DNA of 51,871 nt, from the NCBI GenBank assembly GCA_000432575.1, contig HF996812.1:1-51871 (forward strand), in the 5' to 3' direction. This DNA is from Clostridium sp. CAG:762 (lineage in GTDB: Bacteria > Bacillota_I > Bacilli_A > RF39 > UBA660). Below, in pieces: positions 8,100 through 17,424 of this stretch. The number at the start of each line of letters is the position of its first letter. Within the stretch, counting starts at the first letter, position 1. The notes beneath the pieces were generated by a model, which was not told the DNA's origin, did not search any database, and was given only the letters and a program-made list of their open reading frames with translations. A program made the translations under genes and the position numbers.

Positions 8100-9248
8100 G
8101 TGTTAAAGATTTTTAAAAATGATGATAAAGAAAAAATTAACTACGAAAAACTAAACGAAATCATTAAAATATTAAATGTTATGTTAAAAATCGTTTTTGT
8201 TTTAGTAATCGTTCTTGTTTTATATGTATCTACAAAAGTTTTAGCCGAGTGGGGTGTATTTAATTTTATTAGTAATATTTTAACTGTCATATCGCCACTT
8301 TTTATAGGTATTTTTATCGCCTGGTTATTAAATCCAATAGTAAATAAATTAAACAAAAAAGGAGTTAACCGCGTCCTAGGAACAATATTTACCTACATTG
8401 TCTTCCTAGTAATAGTTTATCTTATCATGTCCTCACTAATCCCAATTTTAGCAGATGAAATCAACTCATTTGTTAAAAGTGTTCCCAGTTATTTAGATAG
8501 TTTAAAAGGGTACACTGATAATATCTTTGATAAACTTTCTTCCCCTAACTTTGATATAACTTCAACAAAATTAGATTTCTACAAACAAATAGAAACTTTA
8601 GTAACTGACTTCACAGCAAAATTACCTGCAACGCTAGTAAATACTATTAAAACATTTTTCTCAACCCTATGGAGTTTTGTAATTGGAATGATTATTGGTT
8701 TATACTTACTATTTGATTTTGATAACTCAATTAAAAAAATTATTTCGTTTATTCCAAAAAAATATCAAAGAACATTAGATGACATTTGCTCAAGAATGGA
8801 TACAACTTTAAAAAACTTTGTACAAGGAACCCTTATTGATGCATCAATTATTTTCTTCTCTTGTGCTATAGGCTTTTGGTTTGCAGGATTAAAAGCACCA
8901 TTACTATTTGCATTATTTTGTGCAGTTACTAATATTATTCCTTATATTGGACCTTACATCGGTGCGACTCCAGCGGTCTTAGTAGGATACGCCCAAGGAC
9001 CTCTTGTAGGAACAGTTGTCCTCATTGTAAACATTGTTATCCAAGGAATTGAAGGTAATTTCATCCAACCGCTTGTAATGAGTAAAACTATGAAATTACA
9101 TCCAGTAACTATCATCGTAGGCTTGTTAGTATTTGGCTATTTCTTTGGCATATTAGGAATGATTATTTCTACTCCAATCATTTCACTATTAAAAGTCCTT
9201 TTTGTCTTTATAAATGAAAAATATAAATTAATTGAAATAGAGGAATAA
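8100..9248 (+). CDS. AI-2E family transporter (UPF0118) permease
   Basis: A polytopic inner-membrane protein of 382 residues from the AI-2E transporter family, whose members have been tied to autoinducer export, Na+/H+ exchange and other transport. A hydrophobic pair sits near residues 22-75. The C-terminal half has the conserved family segments around GLYLLFDFD, FVQGTLIDASI, TNIIPYIGPYIGATPA and the VQGIEGNFIQPLVM-like stretch ending FGILGMIISTP. I take the GTG at 8100 as start because GAGGTG at 8088-8093 is a correctly spaced RBS for it; an upstream in-frame GTG at 8091 overlaps that RBS. Substrate unknown. Confidence 0.82.
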   Translation: MLKIFKNDDKEKINYEKLNEIIKILNVMLKIVFVLVIVLVLYVSTKVLAEWGVFNFISNILTVISPLFIGIFIAWLLNPIVNKLNKKGVNRVLGTIFTYIVFLVIVYLIMSSLIPILADEINSFVKSVPSYLDSLKGYTDNIFDKLSSPNFDITSTKLDFYKQIETLVTDFTAKLPATLVNTIKTFFSTLWSFVIGMIIGLYLLFDFDNSIKKIISFIPKKYQRTLDDICSRMDTTLKNFVQGTLIDASIIFFSCAIGFWFAGLKAPLLFALFCAVTNIIPYIGPYIGATPAVLVGYAQGPLVGTVVLIVNIVIQGIEGNFIQPLVMSKTMKLHPVTIIVGLLVFGYFFGILGMIISTPIISLLKVLFVFINEKYKLIEIEE

Positions 9249-9252
9249 TATT

Positions 9253-9696
9253 ATGAAACTAGAACACTTTCAAACATATAAAGAAGTATATAAAATAGAA
9301 ATAGAAAAATTACTTACTTATTGCAAAACAATATACCGACTTGAAATAGAACACAAGAATAAAATTAATAAACAAATTATAAGAAACAAAAAAGATAAAA
9401 TTAAATCAATTGAAGCAGACGTGAATATGTTAAGAGATAAAATTAGCAATCTTGATACATTATATCGTTTCATAAATGGAGAACCATTTAAAGTAGAACA
9501 ATTAAAAACCATTATCGAAGATAAAGAAATTATCAAAAATGATATACTACATGAAATAGTAGATTTAATCAAAGAAAAAATAGATATCATTACAACTCTT
9601 GATTTAGAATTAAAAACTCTTGAATTAAATAAAGAAATATATATTGAAGAACTAACAAGTGATTTTAAAAACCTAACTAAAGTCAATAGGGAATAA
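9253..9696 (+). CDS. Hypothetical coiled-coil protein
   Basis: 147 residues, no signal peptide or transmembrane segment. It is rich in Lys, Glu, Ile and Leu with long heptad-like stretches, so it is probably an elongated helical cytoplasmic protein. It starts four bases after the AI-2E permease stop and is probably cotranscribed with it. I do not recognise a family. Confidence 0.6.
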   Translation: MKLEHFQTYKEVYKIEIEKLLTYCKTIYRLEIEHKNKINKQIIRNKKDKIKSIEADVNMLRDKISNLDTLYRFINGEPFKVEQLKTIIEDKEIIKNDILHEIVDLIKEKIDIITTLDLELKTLELNKEIYIEELTSDFKNLTKVNRE

Positions 9697-9711
9697 TTTT
9701 ACTTGTTTTTC

Positions 9712-9740
9712 TTGTTTAATAAAAAAAAATATGATAAAAT
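9712..9740 (+). promoter_or_regulatory. Sigma-A promoter of the dNMP-kinase-like/AlaRS-like operon
   Basis: TTGTTT (9712-9717), 17 bases, TAAAAT (9735-9740) with an extended TGA; 20 bases upstream of the ATG. Confidence 0.75.
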
Positions 9741-9760
9741 GTTATTAGGATAGTGGTATT

Positions 9761-10321
9761 ATGAAAAGTATTGAACCAATAATATTTTTAATATGTGGCA
9801 AAGCAAGACAAGGCAAAACAACACTAAGTAACCTAATTGCCTCATATTATCAAGAACATAATCTCAAAGTAGTTAACACTTCGTTTGCGAAGTACTTAAA
9901 GTATTATGCCAAAGAAATAAAAGACTATAACCTTACCGATAGTGATAAATATCGCTCATTTTTACAAGAACTAGGTAATTTTATTCGCATTGATATGAAT
10001 AAAGAATGTTTCTTAATAGATAGATTAATTGAAGATATTAATATTTATGCACATTATGCTGACATTATTGTAATTGGAGATGTCCGCTTCAAAAAGGAAA
10101 TTACTCATTTGAAAAAACATTTTTCAAAAGTAATAACAATTCACATTACAAGACCTAATTTCCAAACTGATTTAACAGAACAAGAACAAAATGATATCAG
10201 CGAAATAGATTTAGATAATTATACTGACTATGATTATAAAATAGTAAATAATAACTTAGAAAACTTAGAAAAAGAAACAAAAAGAATATGTATAGAGGTG
10301 GAAAATAAATGGAAAAAATAA
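9761..10321 (+). CDS. P-loop deoxynucleoside-monophosphate-kinase-like protein
   Basis: 186 residues. The N-terminus has a Walker A motif GKARQGKTT at about 13-21, then SFAKYLKYYAKEI, LQELGNFIR and a VIGDVRFKKE segment. This order resembles phage T4 type dNMP kinases, which phosphorylate deoxynucleoside monophosphates. The family is broad, and the real substrate could be another nucleotide or a tRNA-related molecule. Its last 13 bases overlap the start of the AlaRS-like gene, so the two are translationally coupled and may act together. Confidence is moderate for the fold and low for the exact reaction. Confidence 0.6.
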   Translation: MKSIEPIIFLICGKARQGKTTLSNLIASYYQEHNLKVVNTSFAKYLKYYAKEIKDYNLTDSDKYRSFLQELGNFIRIDMNKECFLIDRLIEDINIYAHYADIIVIGDVRFKKEITHLKKHFSKVITIHITRPNFQTDLTEQEQNDISEIDLDNYTDYDYKIVNNNLENLEKETKRICIEVENKWKK

Positions 10322-12765
10322 ATATTTATAACATCTGTAATGAATACATCAAAAATCAAACAAAAAATCATTACTTTAGCATTCCTTATGATAACAAAGT
10401 AAACCTTGTTACAAATGTCAAAGAACTAGATAATGATCTAAAAATAAACAGTATCACCATAATGCCTGTAATCATAAAAAAAGAAACTGATTATGAATAT
10501 AATGACTTACTAATAATTTCTAACACTCATGAACAACTATCAAGCATATATGACATTTTAACCAATGATGAATACTTTGATTTAGACCCAGATAGGTTAA
10601 TATTTCACCTTGATGAATTACTATACAATAGCTCGAATGCCTTATTACAAGAAGTAAGAAATAAGAAAAACTTTATTTTAAAAAAAAACCTAGCGAACAC
10701 GGTTATTTATTACGACCGTGGAGAAAAATATGGAAACGTTTTAGACAAACATAAAATAGAACCAAATCAAAGATACATAGTTTTAGGGGAAACAAATCAA
10801 GATTTAGTTTACTTATATCTAAACAAAATATCTATAGCTATGAATAAAATAGATGACACCTATCAAAGTGAAATATATGCCCATCTTATAACCAAACTAG
10901 AAAGTATCTGCCAAAGACCATATCTAGGGCAAAAAGAAATTAGAAGAATTGTAAAAAATATTAAAATACTTCCTTTTCTAATTTCAATGGATTACGAGGA
11001 AGAAGGAGATTTACTAATCAAACAAGCACTCAAAGATGGTATAGGTCTTTGTATTAACCACCCGTTTCTTCAAGAGCTTATCAATACATCCATAGACGAT
11101 TGCAAGAAAATATATCCATTAATTAAAATAAATAACACTAAAATAAAACATAAAATAAATAACATTGAAGCAAAATCACAAAAAAACATCCTAGAAGCCC
11201 TTGCAGAGATTAAAGCCCAAAAAAATAAAAAAATCTTAGATAAAGCAACCCTTTTCACTCTTTATAATAAACATGATATGCCTATAGAATTAATCTACGA
11301 ATGTGCTAAGGAAAATAACATAATAGTAAACATTGATGAATTCAATCGTCTTAAAAACATAAAAAACAACTACGAAGATATTAATCTTTTTGCTCCTGAA
11401 ATAGCATCATTTAAAACACAAGATACCTTTGTAGGCTATGATAAATTAGGCTTAGAAACTAAAGTAATCGCCATCTTTAAAGATAACAAAAAAGTAAATG
11501 AATTAGAAAGTGAAGGCTATATTATCCTAGAAGAAAATCCCTTTTACGTCAGCAACGGAACTCAAGAATCAGACACAGGATACATCAAAAATGATCATGT
11601 TAAAATAGAAGTATTAGACGTCATCAAATCAATAAATAACCAAAGCATTATTAAAATTCGTATCTTAGAAGGAACACTATATAATAAAGATACTGTTTTA
11701 ACCCATGTTCTAAATTCCAAAAGAAAAAACATAAACAAAAACCATACTGCCTTACATTTACTTGAACATGTCATAACTACCATGCTAGGTAATAGCATCA
11801 CTTCAAAAATGACAAAAGCAACACCAAAAACATTTAGATACGACTTTGAATACAAAGGCAAGCTAAGTGATGAAATAATTATTAAAATAGAACAAAGAAT
11901 AAATGAAGAAATAAAAAAAGGCTATGACATAAAAAGAACGATTATCAACCAAAAAGAACTACCCAAACTTAAAAATCTTCATAAAGATGGTTCATACACT
12001 ACTGATGAAGTAAAACTCATAACTATTGGTGATACAAACATAATATGTGATGGTACATTTGTAAACAATACGAGTGAAATATCAAATGTAGCCCTTTCGA
12101 TAGTGGAAAACAAAGGTCTAAACACATACCGTATTGAAGGAGCTGTTGACAATAACATTTATCCTATCCTATTTTCCAAAATAAAGCCATACAATAGTGA
12201 AATGCTAAAACTATTATCCAAAGCCAAAACCATCCTAGATAAAGCAAAACTAATGAACATCAAACTGGATTATAGTATTAACATTGATAACTCTAAACCC
12301 ACTAGTTATGCAGATATCGTATTCAACAAAAATGAATTATCTTTAGTACAAGAAAAAACATCATTATTAGAAAAATCATTCTTTCTAGCTCAAAAAGAAA
12401 ACGCTCTAAATAACATTGATCTATTTTTAAATGAAAAAGTTACTTATAAAGATTTAAACATCATCATAGCCATCACCGAAGGATATGATAAAGAAATATT
12501 AAAAATCATCATCGATGCCTTAGCTAATAGACTAGATAATTATTTTATCTTACTAGCAAATGTTGATAATAGTTCTGTTAACTTCCTATGCAGTACCAAC
12601 TCAACAAGCGAACTTATTCATTGTGGAGAAATAGTAAACAGTGTCTCTATTAAAACTGGAGGCAATGGAAATGGTAGCAAATACTTTGCCCAAGGTGGTG
12701 GAAAAGATATAACCAACCTAGTTAAAGAACTAGAATTAATTAAAAAAAGAATATTAAGTATCTAA
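10309..12765 (+). CDS. Alanyl-tRNA-synthetase-like protein with decayed catalytic domain
   Basis: 818 residues following the AlaRS domain order. Residues 1-160 correspond to the class II core only by traces such as IYYDRGEKYG (133-142); motif 2 arginine and the surrounding GGKHNDL/FFEM blocks are not recognisable. The tRNA-recognition helices run to about 350 (LFTLYNKHDMPIEL near 315-328). The editing beta-barrel NPFYVSNGTQESDTGYI is at about 410-426, the HxxxH zinc/editing motif is H479 and H483, and the usual CGGTH is CDGTF, keeping C580 but replacing the second ligand histidine with F584. The C-Ala/DHHA1 tail ends with a GGNGNGSKYFAQGGGKD motif at 784-800. It probably edits or binds tRNA-Ala rather than charging it. 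RBS AGAGGTGG. Confidence 0.75.
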   Translation: MEKINIYNICNEYIKNQTKNHYFSIPYDNKVNLVTNVKELDNDLKINSITIMPVIIKKETDYEYNDLLIISNTHEQLSSIYDILTNDEYFDLDPDRLIFHLDELLYNSSNALLQEVRNKKNFILKKNLANTVIYYDRGEKYGNVLDKHKIEPNQRYIVLGETNQDLVYLYLNKISIAMNKIDDTYQSEIYAHLITKLESICQRPYLGQKEIRRIVKNIKILPFLISMDYEEEGDLLIKQALKDGIGLCINHPFLQELINTSIDDCKKIYPLIKINNTKIKHKINNIEAKSQKNILEALAEIKAQKNKKILDKATLFTLYNKHDMPIELIYECAKENNIIVNIDEFNRLKNIKNNYEDINLFAPEIASFKTQDTFVGYDKLGLETKVIAIFKDNKKVNELESEGYIILEENPFYVSNGTQESDTGYIKNDHVKIEVLDVIKSINNQSIIKIRILEGTLYNKDTVLTHVLNSKRKNINKNHTALHLLEHVITTMLGNSITSKMTKATPKTFRYDFEYKGKLSDEIIIKIEQRINEEIKKGYDIKRTIINQKELPKLKNLHKDGSYTTDEVKLITIGDTNIICDGTFVNNTSEISNVALSIVENKGLNTYRIEGAVDNNIYPILFSKIKPYNSEMLKLLSKAKTILDKAKLMNIKLDYSINIDNSKPTSYADIVFNKNELSLVQEKTSLLEKSFFLAQKENALNNIDLFLNEKVTYKDLNIIIAITEGYDKEILKIIIDALANRLDNYFILLANVDNSSVNFLCSTNSTSELIHCGEIVNSVSIKTGGNGNGSKYFAQGGGKDITNLVKELELIKKRILSI

Positions 12766-12790
12766 AAAAAGAACAAATTAGTTCTTTTTT
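12764..12790. terminator. Bidirectional terminator between convergent genes
   Basis: AAAAAAAGAAC pairs with GTTCTTTTTT around a six-base loop; the A and T runs give a T tail in both directions, serving the AlaRS-like gene and the convergent carboxypeptidase gene. Confidence 0.8.
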
Positions 12791-13878
12791 CCTATATATT
12801 CCTCATATGTCAAATTATTATCATGCAAGTATGTAGCCACATCAACCCCCAAATACCTAATATGCCATGGCTCAAACATATAACCAGTAATATTCTCTTT
12901 TCCCTTAGGATATCTCAAAATAAACCCATACTTATACGAATTATTAATAATATAATTATATTCATCACTACCATCTTCTATAAACTCACTACCATTACTA
13001 ATATCAATAGCCAGCCCTAACTGATGTTCACTATAACCTGGTCTAGCCGAATAAGTATCAGCCTTATCCATACCATCCTTTTTCACATAATGATTATATA
13101 AATTATTTTGATAATTATAACTGCGGTAAGTAGAACCCGCCTTAATAGTAATACCAAGTGCCATCGCCTCAGCACACATCTCCTCAAATGGCTTAACTGC
13201 ATAACTCTTAAGATACAACTTTTTAGTAGAATAATTACTACTAATCAACTCCAAATCACTAGGTACAAAATCCTTATCCAAATAATAATACTTATTTACC
13301 AAAACTAACATATCATTACTATCACTAATCAAAGAAGTATTAGTATAAAAATCATAATCCAAATTAACATTAACATAAGTAACAACATCCTCAGCCTTTA
13401 AATCATCATGTCTTTTCCTATAATCAATATATCTAGACAAATAATTCTCATTAAAATAAGATAACTTTAAATAATCAAATATATCCTTATTATAATCCTC
13501 TTTTATAATCAATTTAACATTATCATCGCTAAGAGATTTAAACAAAGTATTAACCTCGCTACTAGAATAACCCAAATCCAACAAAGCATTAACATCTAAA
13601 ATAAAATCCTTATTATTAACATAATCAATTTCTAAATAATTATCTAAGTACTTTGAAACATAATAATTATCACTAAGAGCAACCTCTAAAGTCTTAGAAT
13701 ACTTATTGGCCTTTAAGACTTCCTTATAGATATCTTTTTCTCGAAATATAGAAATAACCCTATCACTATAATTAAGTTTTTCTAACTTTTTATCACCATC
13801 TTGAAAATTAATTAATATAATTAAAGTAGAAATAACAAGTAACATAAAAAAACCAATAATAATTCTTCTTATTTTCAT
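12778..13878 (-). CDS. VanY-type D-alanyl-D-alanine carboxypeptidase (peptidase M15B)
   Basis: A zinc peptidase that removes terminal D-Ala from peptidoglycan stem peptides outside the membrane. The 366-residue protein begins MKIRRIIIGFFMLLVISTL, one membrane anchor. After a long linker the C-terminal catalytic domain shows AGSTYRSYNYQ, SEHQLGLAID (the SxHxxGxAxD zinc motif) and EPWHIRYLG (the ExxWH-type motif), so it looks active. I place the start at 13878, with AAGGATGG upstream; an earlier in-frame ATG at 13929 would add 17 residues with no RBS and would disrupt the signal anchor. Confidence 0.88.
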   Translation of the reverse strand: MKIRRIIIGFFMLLVISTLIILINFQDGDKKLEKLNYSDRVISIFREKDIYKEVLKANKYSKTLEVALSDNYYVSKYLDNYLEIDYVNNKDFILDVNALLDLGYSSSEVNTLFKSLSDDNVKLIIKEDYNKDIFDYLKLSYFNENYLSRYIDYRKRHDDLKAEDVVTYVNVNLDYDFYTNTSLISDSNDMLVLVNKYYYLDKDFVPSDLELISSNYSTKKLYLKSYAVKPFEEMCAEAMALGITIKAGSTYRSYNYQNNLYNHYVKKDGMDKADTYSARPGYSEHQLGLAIDISNGSEFIEDGSDEYNYIINNSYKYGFILRYPKGKENITGYMFEPWHIRYLGVDVATYLHDNNLTYEEYIGKKN

Positions 13879-13923
13879 AATACCATCCTTATAAATATTA
13901 TACACTAAAATTGGAAAAAATAC

Positions 13924-13951
13924 TTGCAAATAATAAAAAGTATGGTATAAT
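13924..13951 (+). promoter_or_regulatory. Promoter of the T-box/tyrS unit
   Basis: TTGCAA (13924-13929), 16 bases, TATAAT (13946-13951) with TGG extension. Transcription would begin near 13958. Confidence 0.75.
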
Positions 13952-13957
13952 TAACTT

Positions 13958-14150
13958 AATTTTACAGTTATTAGTATTTGAAATGACCAAGTAGTAAATA
14001 AAATATTATTATAGAGAGTTTATGTATGGTGGAAATAAACAAATATTTATCTTACGAATTACACATTTCTAGCTAATCGGGTAAACCGTTAAAAAAATAA
14101 GAAATAAATAAGGTGGTACCACGAGATTTTCGTCCTTTGGTAGCATCTTT
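13958..14150 (+). promoter_or_regulatory. T-box riboswitch, tyrosine specific
   Basis: The leader carries the T-box core AAGGTGGTACCACG at about 14110-14123, followed by the pairing strand CGTCCTTT. The bulge reads TGGT, whose last base matches the A discriminator of tRNA-Tyr. A stem I AGAGAG/GA-type motif is near 14013, and a TAC (Tyr) triplet lies in GAATTACACA at 14060-14062. The last segment ends CATCTTTTT. The element senses uncharged tRNA-Tyr and allows readthrough into tyrS. Confidence 0.88.
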
Positions 14151-14172
14151 TTATATTAAGGAGGAGAAAAAA

Positions 14173-15411
14173 ATGAAATTATTTGACGAATTAAAATGGA
14201 GAGGTTTAGTAGATAACATTACCAGTGAAGAACTCATTGATAAAATCAACGAAGGAGGATTAACCTTTTATATTGGCATAGACCCAACTGCAGACAGCCT
14301 TCATATTGGACATTACTCAAGTGTCATTGCCATGACCAAAAGATTACTTGATGCTGGACATCATCCTATCATTATCGCAGGTGGCGGAACTGGTCTAATC
14401 GGTGATCCAAAACCAAATTTAGAAAGACCAATGATATCTAAAGAAGCTGTTTTAAAAAATATAGAAGGAATCAAAAAACAATTGGACAAAATCTTAGGAA
14501 CTGATATCAAAATTATCAACAATGCTGACTGGTTATTACAAATGAATGCCATTGACTTCTTAAGAGATTATGGAAAACATTTTAACATCAACTATATGCT
14601 AAGTAAAGACACCGTTAAAAGAAGACTAGACCTAGGCATCACCTATACCGAATTTTCATACATGATACTTCAGTCAATAGACTTTCTAAAATTATATGAA
14701 AAATATGGAGTAACACTACAAATTGGTGGTCAAGATCAATGGGGCAACATCACATCAGGATTAGAATTAATTAGAAAAATACATGGCATTGATACTAAAT
14801 GTTATGGTATGACCATGCCTCTAATCACCAGAGCCGATGGCACTAAGTTTGGAAAAAGTGAAAGTGGCAAATCAGTTTGGCTCGATGCAACCAAAACAAG
14901 TCCTTATGAAATGTACCAATTCTTCGTAAATACCGAAGATAGCAAAGTAATAGAATATTTAAAAAAATTAACATTCCTAAATCCAACTCAAATAGATGAA
15001 TTAGAAAGAAGTCTAAAAGAACATCCAGAACAAAGACTAGCCCAAAAAGCCTTAGCAGAATCAATAATCACTTTCGTTCATAGCAAAGAAGATTATGAAG
15101 AAGCCATTAAAATAACAGAAGCCTTATTCAATAATGAAATAAAAAAACTAAATGCCAAACAAATCGCGGAAGCATTTCAGGATTTTGATATTAAAAAAAT
15201 AGAAATAGGCGAATCCCTAGTAGACTTATTAATTCGTCTTGGCGCCTCACAAAGTAAAAGAGAAGCCAGAGAATTTATCACAAATGGAGCTATTACCATA
15301 AATGGTGAAAAATATACCGATGTACTTACTACTATAAAAGATGATATGTTTATCTATAACTATCTAATTATTAAAAGAGGTAAAAAGAACTACTACATTG
15401 CTAGCAAATAA
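14173..15411 (+). CDS. tyrS: Tyrosyl-tRNA synthetase
   Basis: Class I synthetase charging tRNA-Tyr. The 412-residue protein has the HIGH motif in DSLHIGHYSS (about 42-51), the Tyr-site block GGQDQWGN, the KMSKS variant KFGKSESG at about 225-232, and a C-terminal S4-type RNA-binding domain (LLIRLGASQSKREAREFI). The ATG at 14173 follows AAGGAGGAG; a GTG inside the T-box is in frame but cannot be the start because it lies in the antiterminator. It is a single-gene unit under T-box control. Confidence 0.97.
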   Translation: MKLFDELKWRGLVDNITSEELIDKINEGGLTFYIGIDPTADSLHIGHYSSVIAMTKRLLDAGHHPIIIAGGGTGLIGDPKPNLERPMISKEAVLKNIEGIKKQLDKILGTDIKIINNADWLLQMNAIDFLRDYGKHFNINYMLSKDTVKRRLDLGITYTEFSYMILQSIDFLKLYEKYGVTLQIGGQDQWGNITSGLELIRKIHGIDTKCYGMTMPLITRADGTKFGKSESGKSVWLDATKTSPYEMYQFFVNTEDSKVIEYLKKLTFLNPTQIDELERSLKEHPEQRLAQKALAESIITFVHSKEDYEEAIKITEALFNNEIKKLNAKQIAEAFQDFDIKKIEIGESLVDLLIRLGASQSKREAREFITNGAITINGEKYTDVLTTIKDDMFIYNYLIIKRGKKNYYIASK

Positions 15412-15492
15412 TTAATACATATTGCACTTATCATAAAAAACAAAGAAAAAAAATAAAAAAATCAAAATATGTGCCAAAAATAGCCAATTTTG

Positions 15493-15519
15493 ATTTCTTA
15501 TTAGTTAACATTAAGAAAT
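15493..15519. promoter_or_regulatory. Near-palindromic inverted repeat, possible operator
   Basis: ATTTCTTA (15493-15500) and TAAGAAAT (15512-15519) flank a centre with GTTAAC. TAGCCAA occurs on both sides of it (15481 and 15520 regions). It lies about 80-105 bases upstream of the XRE regulator gene and could be its own operator. Confidence 0.35.
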
Positions 15520-15599
15520 TAGCCAAAATAATATATTACAATAGCATTAACAAAGCGGTAACATACTTACTGCTGAGTAGCAAAGGAAGGTAATATATT

Positions 15600-15971
15600 A
15601 TGTTCGTAGGACAAAGACTAAAAGCATTGAGAAAAGAAAAAAATTTATCACAGCAAGCACTAGGAGATGCTCTAGGTATCACGAAAGTATCAATATGCGG
15701 TTACGAAAATGGTACAAGAATACCCAGTCTAGAAACATTTGTTATGCTAGCGGACTTCTTTGGAGTAACCACCGATTACTTTTTAGGTAGAGAAGTTTCA
15801 GTCATTCATGAAGGCGAAGGCGAATATGTTGGTTCAATATCACAAGATGATATTAAAATTCAAAAAGAACTAAGAAAATATACAGAATTATATAATCAAT
15901 TAATTCAAGATCCCAAAAGAACGGTTAGTTTAATTAATAAAAAAATGCAAATGATTAAAAAAAGCAAATAA
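15600..15971 (+). CDS. XRE-family helix-turn-helix transcriptional regulator
   Basis: 123 residues. An HTH_3 DNA-binding domain occupies about 5-62 (RLKALRKEKNLSQQALGDAL, then VSICGYENGTRIPSLETFVMLADFF and DYFLGRE). The C-terminal half is charged and helical with no ligand-binding domain that I recognise. RBS AAGGAAGG. It stands alone between two terminated units, so its targets are not evident apart from a possible operator upstream of itself. Confidence 0.88.
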   Translation: MFVGQRLKALRKEKNLSQQALGDALGITKVSICGYENGTRIPSLETFVMLADFFGVTTDYFLGREVSVIHEGEGEYVGSISQDDIKIQKELRKYTELYNQLIQDPKRTVSLINKKMQMIKKSK

Positions 15972-15973
15972 TG

Positions 15974-16006
15974 AAACGAATAAACAAAAAATTATTTGTT
16001 TTTTTC
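15974..16006 (+). terminator. Terminator of the XRE regulator gene
   Basis: AAACGAATAA (15974-15983) pairs with TTATTTGTTT (15992-16001) with one G-U pair, followed by T5. Its right arm supplies the -35 of the next promoter. Confidence 0.8.
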
Positions 16007-16023
16007 TATTTTTGTTTTATAAT
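15996..16023 (+). promoter_or_regulatory. Promoter of asnS-murC
   Basis: TTGTTT (15996-16001), 16 bases, TATAAT (16018-16023); 29 bases before the asnS ATG. Confidence 0.65.
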
Positions 16024-16052
16024 AGATATATCTATATGAAAGGACTGATAAT

Positions 16053-17423
16053 ATGTTAGATATTAAAGATTTATATGAAAAAGATTATTTAGGAAAAGAA
16101 GTAGAAATATGTGGTTGGATAAAGAATCACCGCAAACAAGCTAATATTGGCTTTATTGATATGTATGATGGTACAATTATAAATACCTTACAAGTTGTTT
16201 ATGACAATAATTTATCTAATTTTGATGAAATAACAAAATTTAAAATAGGTTCAGCAATTAAAGTTGAAGGAGTTATCAATGCCTCACCAAAAGAAGGACA
16301 ACCATTCGAACTACAGCTTACAAGCATTACCTTATTAGGAGACTGCCCAGATGATTATCCTATTCAACCAAAAAGACATACAAGAGAATTTTTAAGAGAC
16401 CAAGCCTATTTAAGACCAAGAACAAACTTATTTCAAGCCGTATTTAGGGTAAGAAGCGTTGCGGCTTATGCAATACATAAATACTTTCAAGAAAGAGGAT
16501 ATGTTTACTTCCATGCTCCAATAATAACAGGAGCAGACTGTGAGGGAGCAGGCGAAATGTTTCAAGTAACAACTCTTGATTTAGACAAAGTAGCATCTCT
16601 AGGCAAAGTAGATTATAGCAAAGATTTCTTTGGGAAAAAAACATCATTAACAGTATCGGGTCAATTACAAGGAGAAACATTTGCCTTAGCATACAAAAAG
16701 ATTTATACATTTGGGCCAACATTTAGAGCCGAAAACTCAAATACCAAAACTCATGCTGCCGAATTTTGGATGATTGAACCAGAAATAGCCTTTTGTGATT
16801 TAGAAAAAGACATGGATATCATGGAAGAAATGTTAAAATACATTACCTCATATGTTCTAGAACATGCTTCATACGAAATGAAATTCCTAGACACATATGT
16901 TGAAAAAGGATTAATAGACAAACTAACTAAATTAATTAATTCTAAATTTACAAGAATTGACCATGAAGAAGTAATCTCTATCCTAAAAAAAGCTAACATC
17001 AAATGGGAATTTGAACCAGAGTATGGCGAAGATATTGCCAAAGAACACGAAAAATATATCACAGAATACTTTAATGGTCCAGTATTTATCAAAAATTGGC
17101 CAAAAGATATCAAAGCATTTTATATGAAACAAAATGCAGATGGTAAAACTGTTGCCGCAGTAGACCTAGAAGTACCTGGTGCCGGAGAATTAATGGGGGG
17201 TTCTCAAAGAGAAGAAAACTATGATAAACTAGCAAAACGTATGGAAGAATTAAACATGCAAAAAGAAGGTATGGAATGGTACATGAATCTAAGAAAATTT
17301 GGTGGATGTGTTCACTCAGGCTTTGGTATGGGCTTTGAAAGATTACTAATCTACCTAACAGGGGTTGAAAATATAAGAGATGTTATTCCATATCCTAGAA
17401 CTCCAGGAAATTGTGAGTATTAA
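16053..17423 (+). CDS. asnS: Asparaginyl-tRNA synthetase
   Basis: Class IIb synthetase charging tRNA-Asn. The 456-residue protein has an N-terminal OB-fold anticodon-binding domain (VEICGWIKNHRKQANIGFI), motif 2 FRAENSNTKTHAAEFWMIEPE (the AEF triad is typical of AsnRS rather than AspRS), and motif 3 GFGMGFERLL near the C-terminus. RBS AAAGGA lies upstream of the ATG. murC starts one base after its stop. No T-box is visible in front, unlike tyrS. Confidence 0.95.
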   Translation: MLDIKDLYEKDYLGKEVEICGWIKNHRKQANIGFIDMYDGTIINTLQVVYDNNLSNFDEITKFKIGSAIKVEGVINASPKEGQPFELQLTSITLLGDCPDDYPIQPKRHTREFLRDQAYLRPRTNLFQAVFRVRSVAAYAIHKYFQERGYVYFHAPIITGADCEGAGEMFQVTTLDLDKVASLGKVDYSKDFFGKKTSLTVSGQLQGETFALAYKKIYTFGPTFRAENSNTKTHAAEFWMIEPEIAFCDLEKDMDIMEEMLKYITSYVLEHASYEMKFLDTYVEKGLIDKLTKLINSKFTRIDHEEVISILKKANIKWEFEPEYGEDIAKEHEKYITEYFNGPVFIKNWPKDIKAFYMKQNADGKTVAAVDLEVPGAGELMGGSQREENYDKLAKRMEELNMQKEGMEWYMNLRKFGGCVHSGFGMGFERLLIYLTGVENIRDVIPYPRTPGNCEY

Positions 17424-17424
17424 T

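Noticed and set aside
14113..14172. Upstream in-frame GTG extension of tyrS
   Set aside because: It lies in the T-box antiterminator; the ATG at 14173 has a proper RBS and gives the normal N-terminus.
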